From: an uncultured Eggerthellaceae bacterium
GTDB taxonomy: Bacteria > Actinomycetota > Coriobacteriia > Coriobacteriales > Eggerthellaceae
NCBI GenBank assembly: GCA_934648845.1
Contig: CAKUFS010000013.1
Location: 1-51,139 of the forward strand
Direction of reading: 5' to 3'
Length of the DNA: 51,139 bases
In this document: positions 49,835 to 51,139 of the stretch, in pieces
Numbering within the stretch: position 1 is the stretch's first letter
How the letters are laid out: each line of letters begins with the position of its first letter
Translations under genes and position numbers: made by a program
The notes under the pieces: generated by a model
Seen by the model: only the letters and a program-made list of their open reading frames with translations
Told to the model about the DNA's origin: nothing
The model's database searches: none

Positions 49835-51017
49835 ATCCGCCGCTGCTACTACATGGACGCCGGCGAACACCGTAACGGTCATTCGTATTATTGGTGTACC
49901 GTTCCTGGTGCTGGCAATGCTTGCGCCTTGGGACGGTCTTTTTGGCAACGCTCTGCTTGCTGCATCGATTAAGCCCTGGGTCTGCGCGGTGCTGTTTTTG
50001 CTGCTCTCCTTTTCCGACTTTCTGGATGGCTATTTGGCGCGGAGCCGCAACGAGGTGACAACGTTCGGTAAGTTTATGGACCCCCTAGCGGATAAACTGC
50101 TGGTCATTGCGGTATTTTTGGTAATGGTGCAAACGGGTCAGCTTCCGGCATGGGTTCCTTTGATTGTGCTGTTCCGCGAGTTTTTGGTTTCGGGCCTTCG
50201 CATGATGGCGGCAGCAAAAGGACTAGTCATTGCTGCCTCGTGGTACGGTAAGGCTAAAACCGTAACGCAGATGATCGCTATTGTTCTGTTTATTCTAATC
50301 GATGCCCTGCCTGCTGTTTTAGGTGAGCAATTCGCTAAGCCTATTTTTGTGCTTGCGTGGATTGTCCTTGTTGTCTCTCTGGTTCTAACCATCCTTTCCA
50401 TGATTGATTATTTCGTGAAGAGCAAGAGCGCTTTCAATGACGATTCCCAAGAAAATACCGGTGACGAAGATGCTGGCACGTGGCGTGAGCTTGTGCTTTC
50501 GGACGACGATATCGATTTGCCAACGATTGATGAATCGGCTTTGTACCAGATGGCGAGCGATACGTTATCAAAAGCGCGCGAGAAAGGGCTTTCCCTGGGA
50601 AGCGCTGAATCACTTACAGGTGGCATGATTTCTGCAGCTTTGACAGCAGTTCCTGGGAGCAGCGACACGTTTTTCGGGGGCGTGGCAAGCTATGCGTTTT
50701 CGGTGAAGGCGCGTGTTCTTGGCGTTGAAGAGCCGCGACTTAACGAAGAAGGCGCTGTCAATGAATGGACCGCCCGCGAGATGGCTGAAGGTGCCCGAGA
50801 AGCACTTGCTTGCAGCATTGTTGTTTCGGTCACGGGTATTGCAGGGCCTGGCGGGGAAGAACCAGGGAAGCCCGTTGGAACAGTGTGGACGGCAGTTTCC
50901 TCTGCGCAAGGCACTTGTGCGCGCAAGTTTGTATTTACGGGTGATAGGCAACAGGTGCGCATGAAAACAACTGCTGCAGCGTTGCTTCTTTTCCGGAATA
51001 CGATTGACGCTTTGTAG
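49827..51017 (+). CDS. pgsA: PgsA-CinA fusion: phosphatidylglycerophosphate synthase with NMN-deamidase domain
   Basis: The 396-residue protein joins two enzymes usually made separately. Residues 1-195 are a CDP-alcohol phosphatidyltransferase with several membrane helices and the motif DGYLAR-x8-G-x3-D-x3-D (DFLDGYLARSRNEVTTFGKF, then MDPLADK), making phosphatidylglycerophosphate. An acidic linker follows. About 235-396 is the CinA C-terminal/PncC domain (LGSAESLTGGMISAALT, VSVTGIAGPGGEEPGKPVGT), which deamidates nicotinamide mononucleotide. No stop or frameshift separates them. GGAGGGGGAGC precedes the ATG. Confidence 0.9.
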   Translation: MSKSAAATTWTPANTVTVIRIIGVPFLVLAMLAPWDGLFGNALLAASIKPWVCAVLFLLLSFSDFLDGYLARSRNEVTTFGKFMDPLADKLLVIAVFLVMVQTGQLPAWVPLIVLFREFLVSGLRMMAAAKGLVIAASWYGKAKTVTQMIAIVLFILIDALPAVLGEQFAKPIFVLAWIVLVVSLVLTILSMIDYFVKSKSAFNDDSQENTGDEDAGTWRELVLSDDDIDLPTIDESALYQMASDTLSKAREKGLSLGSAESLTGGMISAALTAVPGSSDTFFGGVASYAFSVKARVLGVEEPRLNEEGAVNEWTAREMAEGAREALACSIVVSVTGIAGPGGEEPGKPVGTVWTAVSSAQGTCARKFVFTGDRQQVRMKTTAAALLLFRNTIDAL

Positions 51018-51023
51018 ATGTTC

Positions 51024-51056
51024 GAGGGATGCGATTGTTGTTGCATCCCTCTTTTT
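51024..51056 (+). terminator. Terminator of the ftsK-pgsA region
   Basis: GAGGGATGC (51024-51032) and GCATCCCTC (51043-51051) form a perfect 9-pair stem, followed by five T residues. The last 80 bases of the window contain no gene I can identify. Confidence 0.92.
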
Positions 51057-51139
51057 GCACTCTCTAGGGAAACGCTGATTAATTCGCGGCCGACGGCGCG
51101 CCGCATGCCGCCCAATCTGCCATCCGGCCTGCGGAAATA

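Noticed and set aside
51058..51139. A possible insertion-sequence end (AGGGAAACGCTGATTAAT)
   Set aside because: The motif vaguely recalls the termini of some IS families, but the window stops before any transposase or second end can be seen.

Overview
The window looks like a chromosomal segment of a mid-GC actinobacterium of class Coriobacteriia, most likely an Eggerthellaceae relative such as Slackia or Adlercreutzia. This is an inference. It rests on the mihF-gmk-rpoZ and rpsO-pnp-dapB-dapA-rnj-ftsK-rodZ-rimO-pgsA gene orders, an actinobacterial-type integration host factor, and a class 1B (PyrK/PyrD) pyrimidine pathway. No rRNA, tRNA or CRISPR array was found. Almost every gene reads on the + strand; rpsT and one IS66 fragment are the exceptions.

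Layout. 1-655: two truncated IS66-family transposase C-termini arranged head to head. 679-3647: copper operon csoR-copA-copZ behind a perfect CsoR-type palindrome that overlaps the -10 box. 3777-9280: pyrimidine operon pyrR-pyrB-pyrC-pyrK-pyrD-pyrF with a PyrR-type attenuator in its leader. 9318-16051: mihF, gmk, rpoZ, thiI, then competence genes comEA and comEC and the clamp-loader gene holA. comEA is preceded by four helically phased repeats and a long hairpin that would bury its ribosome-binding site and start. 16224-16730: rpsT on the - strand, encoding S20 with an unusual tail of about 80 residues. 17038-30269: lepA, dusB, hemW, hrcA, dnaJ, rsmE, mtaB, ybeY, dgkA, era, a membrane zinc-ribbon/PASTA protein, recO and a small four-cysteine protein.

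30270-36940 is the accessory part. A 1.76 kb gene-free stretch is crowded with palindromic elements, including a 33-bp repeat family with five copies in the window. It ends in a promoter with a C9 tract in its spacer, a probable cobalamin riboswitch and its terminator. These lead into a 1520-residue secreted protein with a transcobalamin-like DUF4430 domain, a cadherin-like sandwich, BspA-type leucine-rich repeats, an Ig-like domain, a GLUG-like beta-helix, a cohesin and a C-terminal dockerin. I regard this locus as the most interesting system here: a probably B12-regulated, possibly phase-variable cell-surface cobalamin-binding or adhesion protein able to join cohesin-dockerin assemblies.

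36872-51056: housekeeping again, with rpsO, pnp, dapB, dapA, rnj, ftsK, a RodZ-like gene, yajQ, rimO and a pgsA-cinA fusion, closed by a strong terminator. The last 80 bases hold nothing I can identify.

All assignments come from reading motifs and translations by eye; no database search was run.
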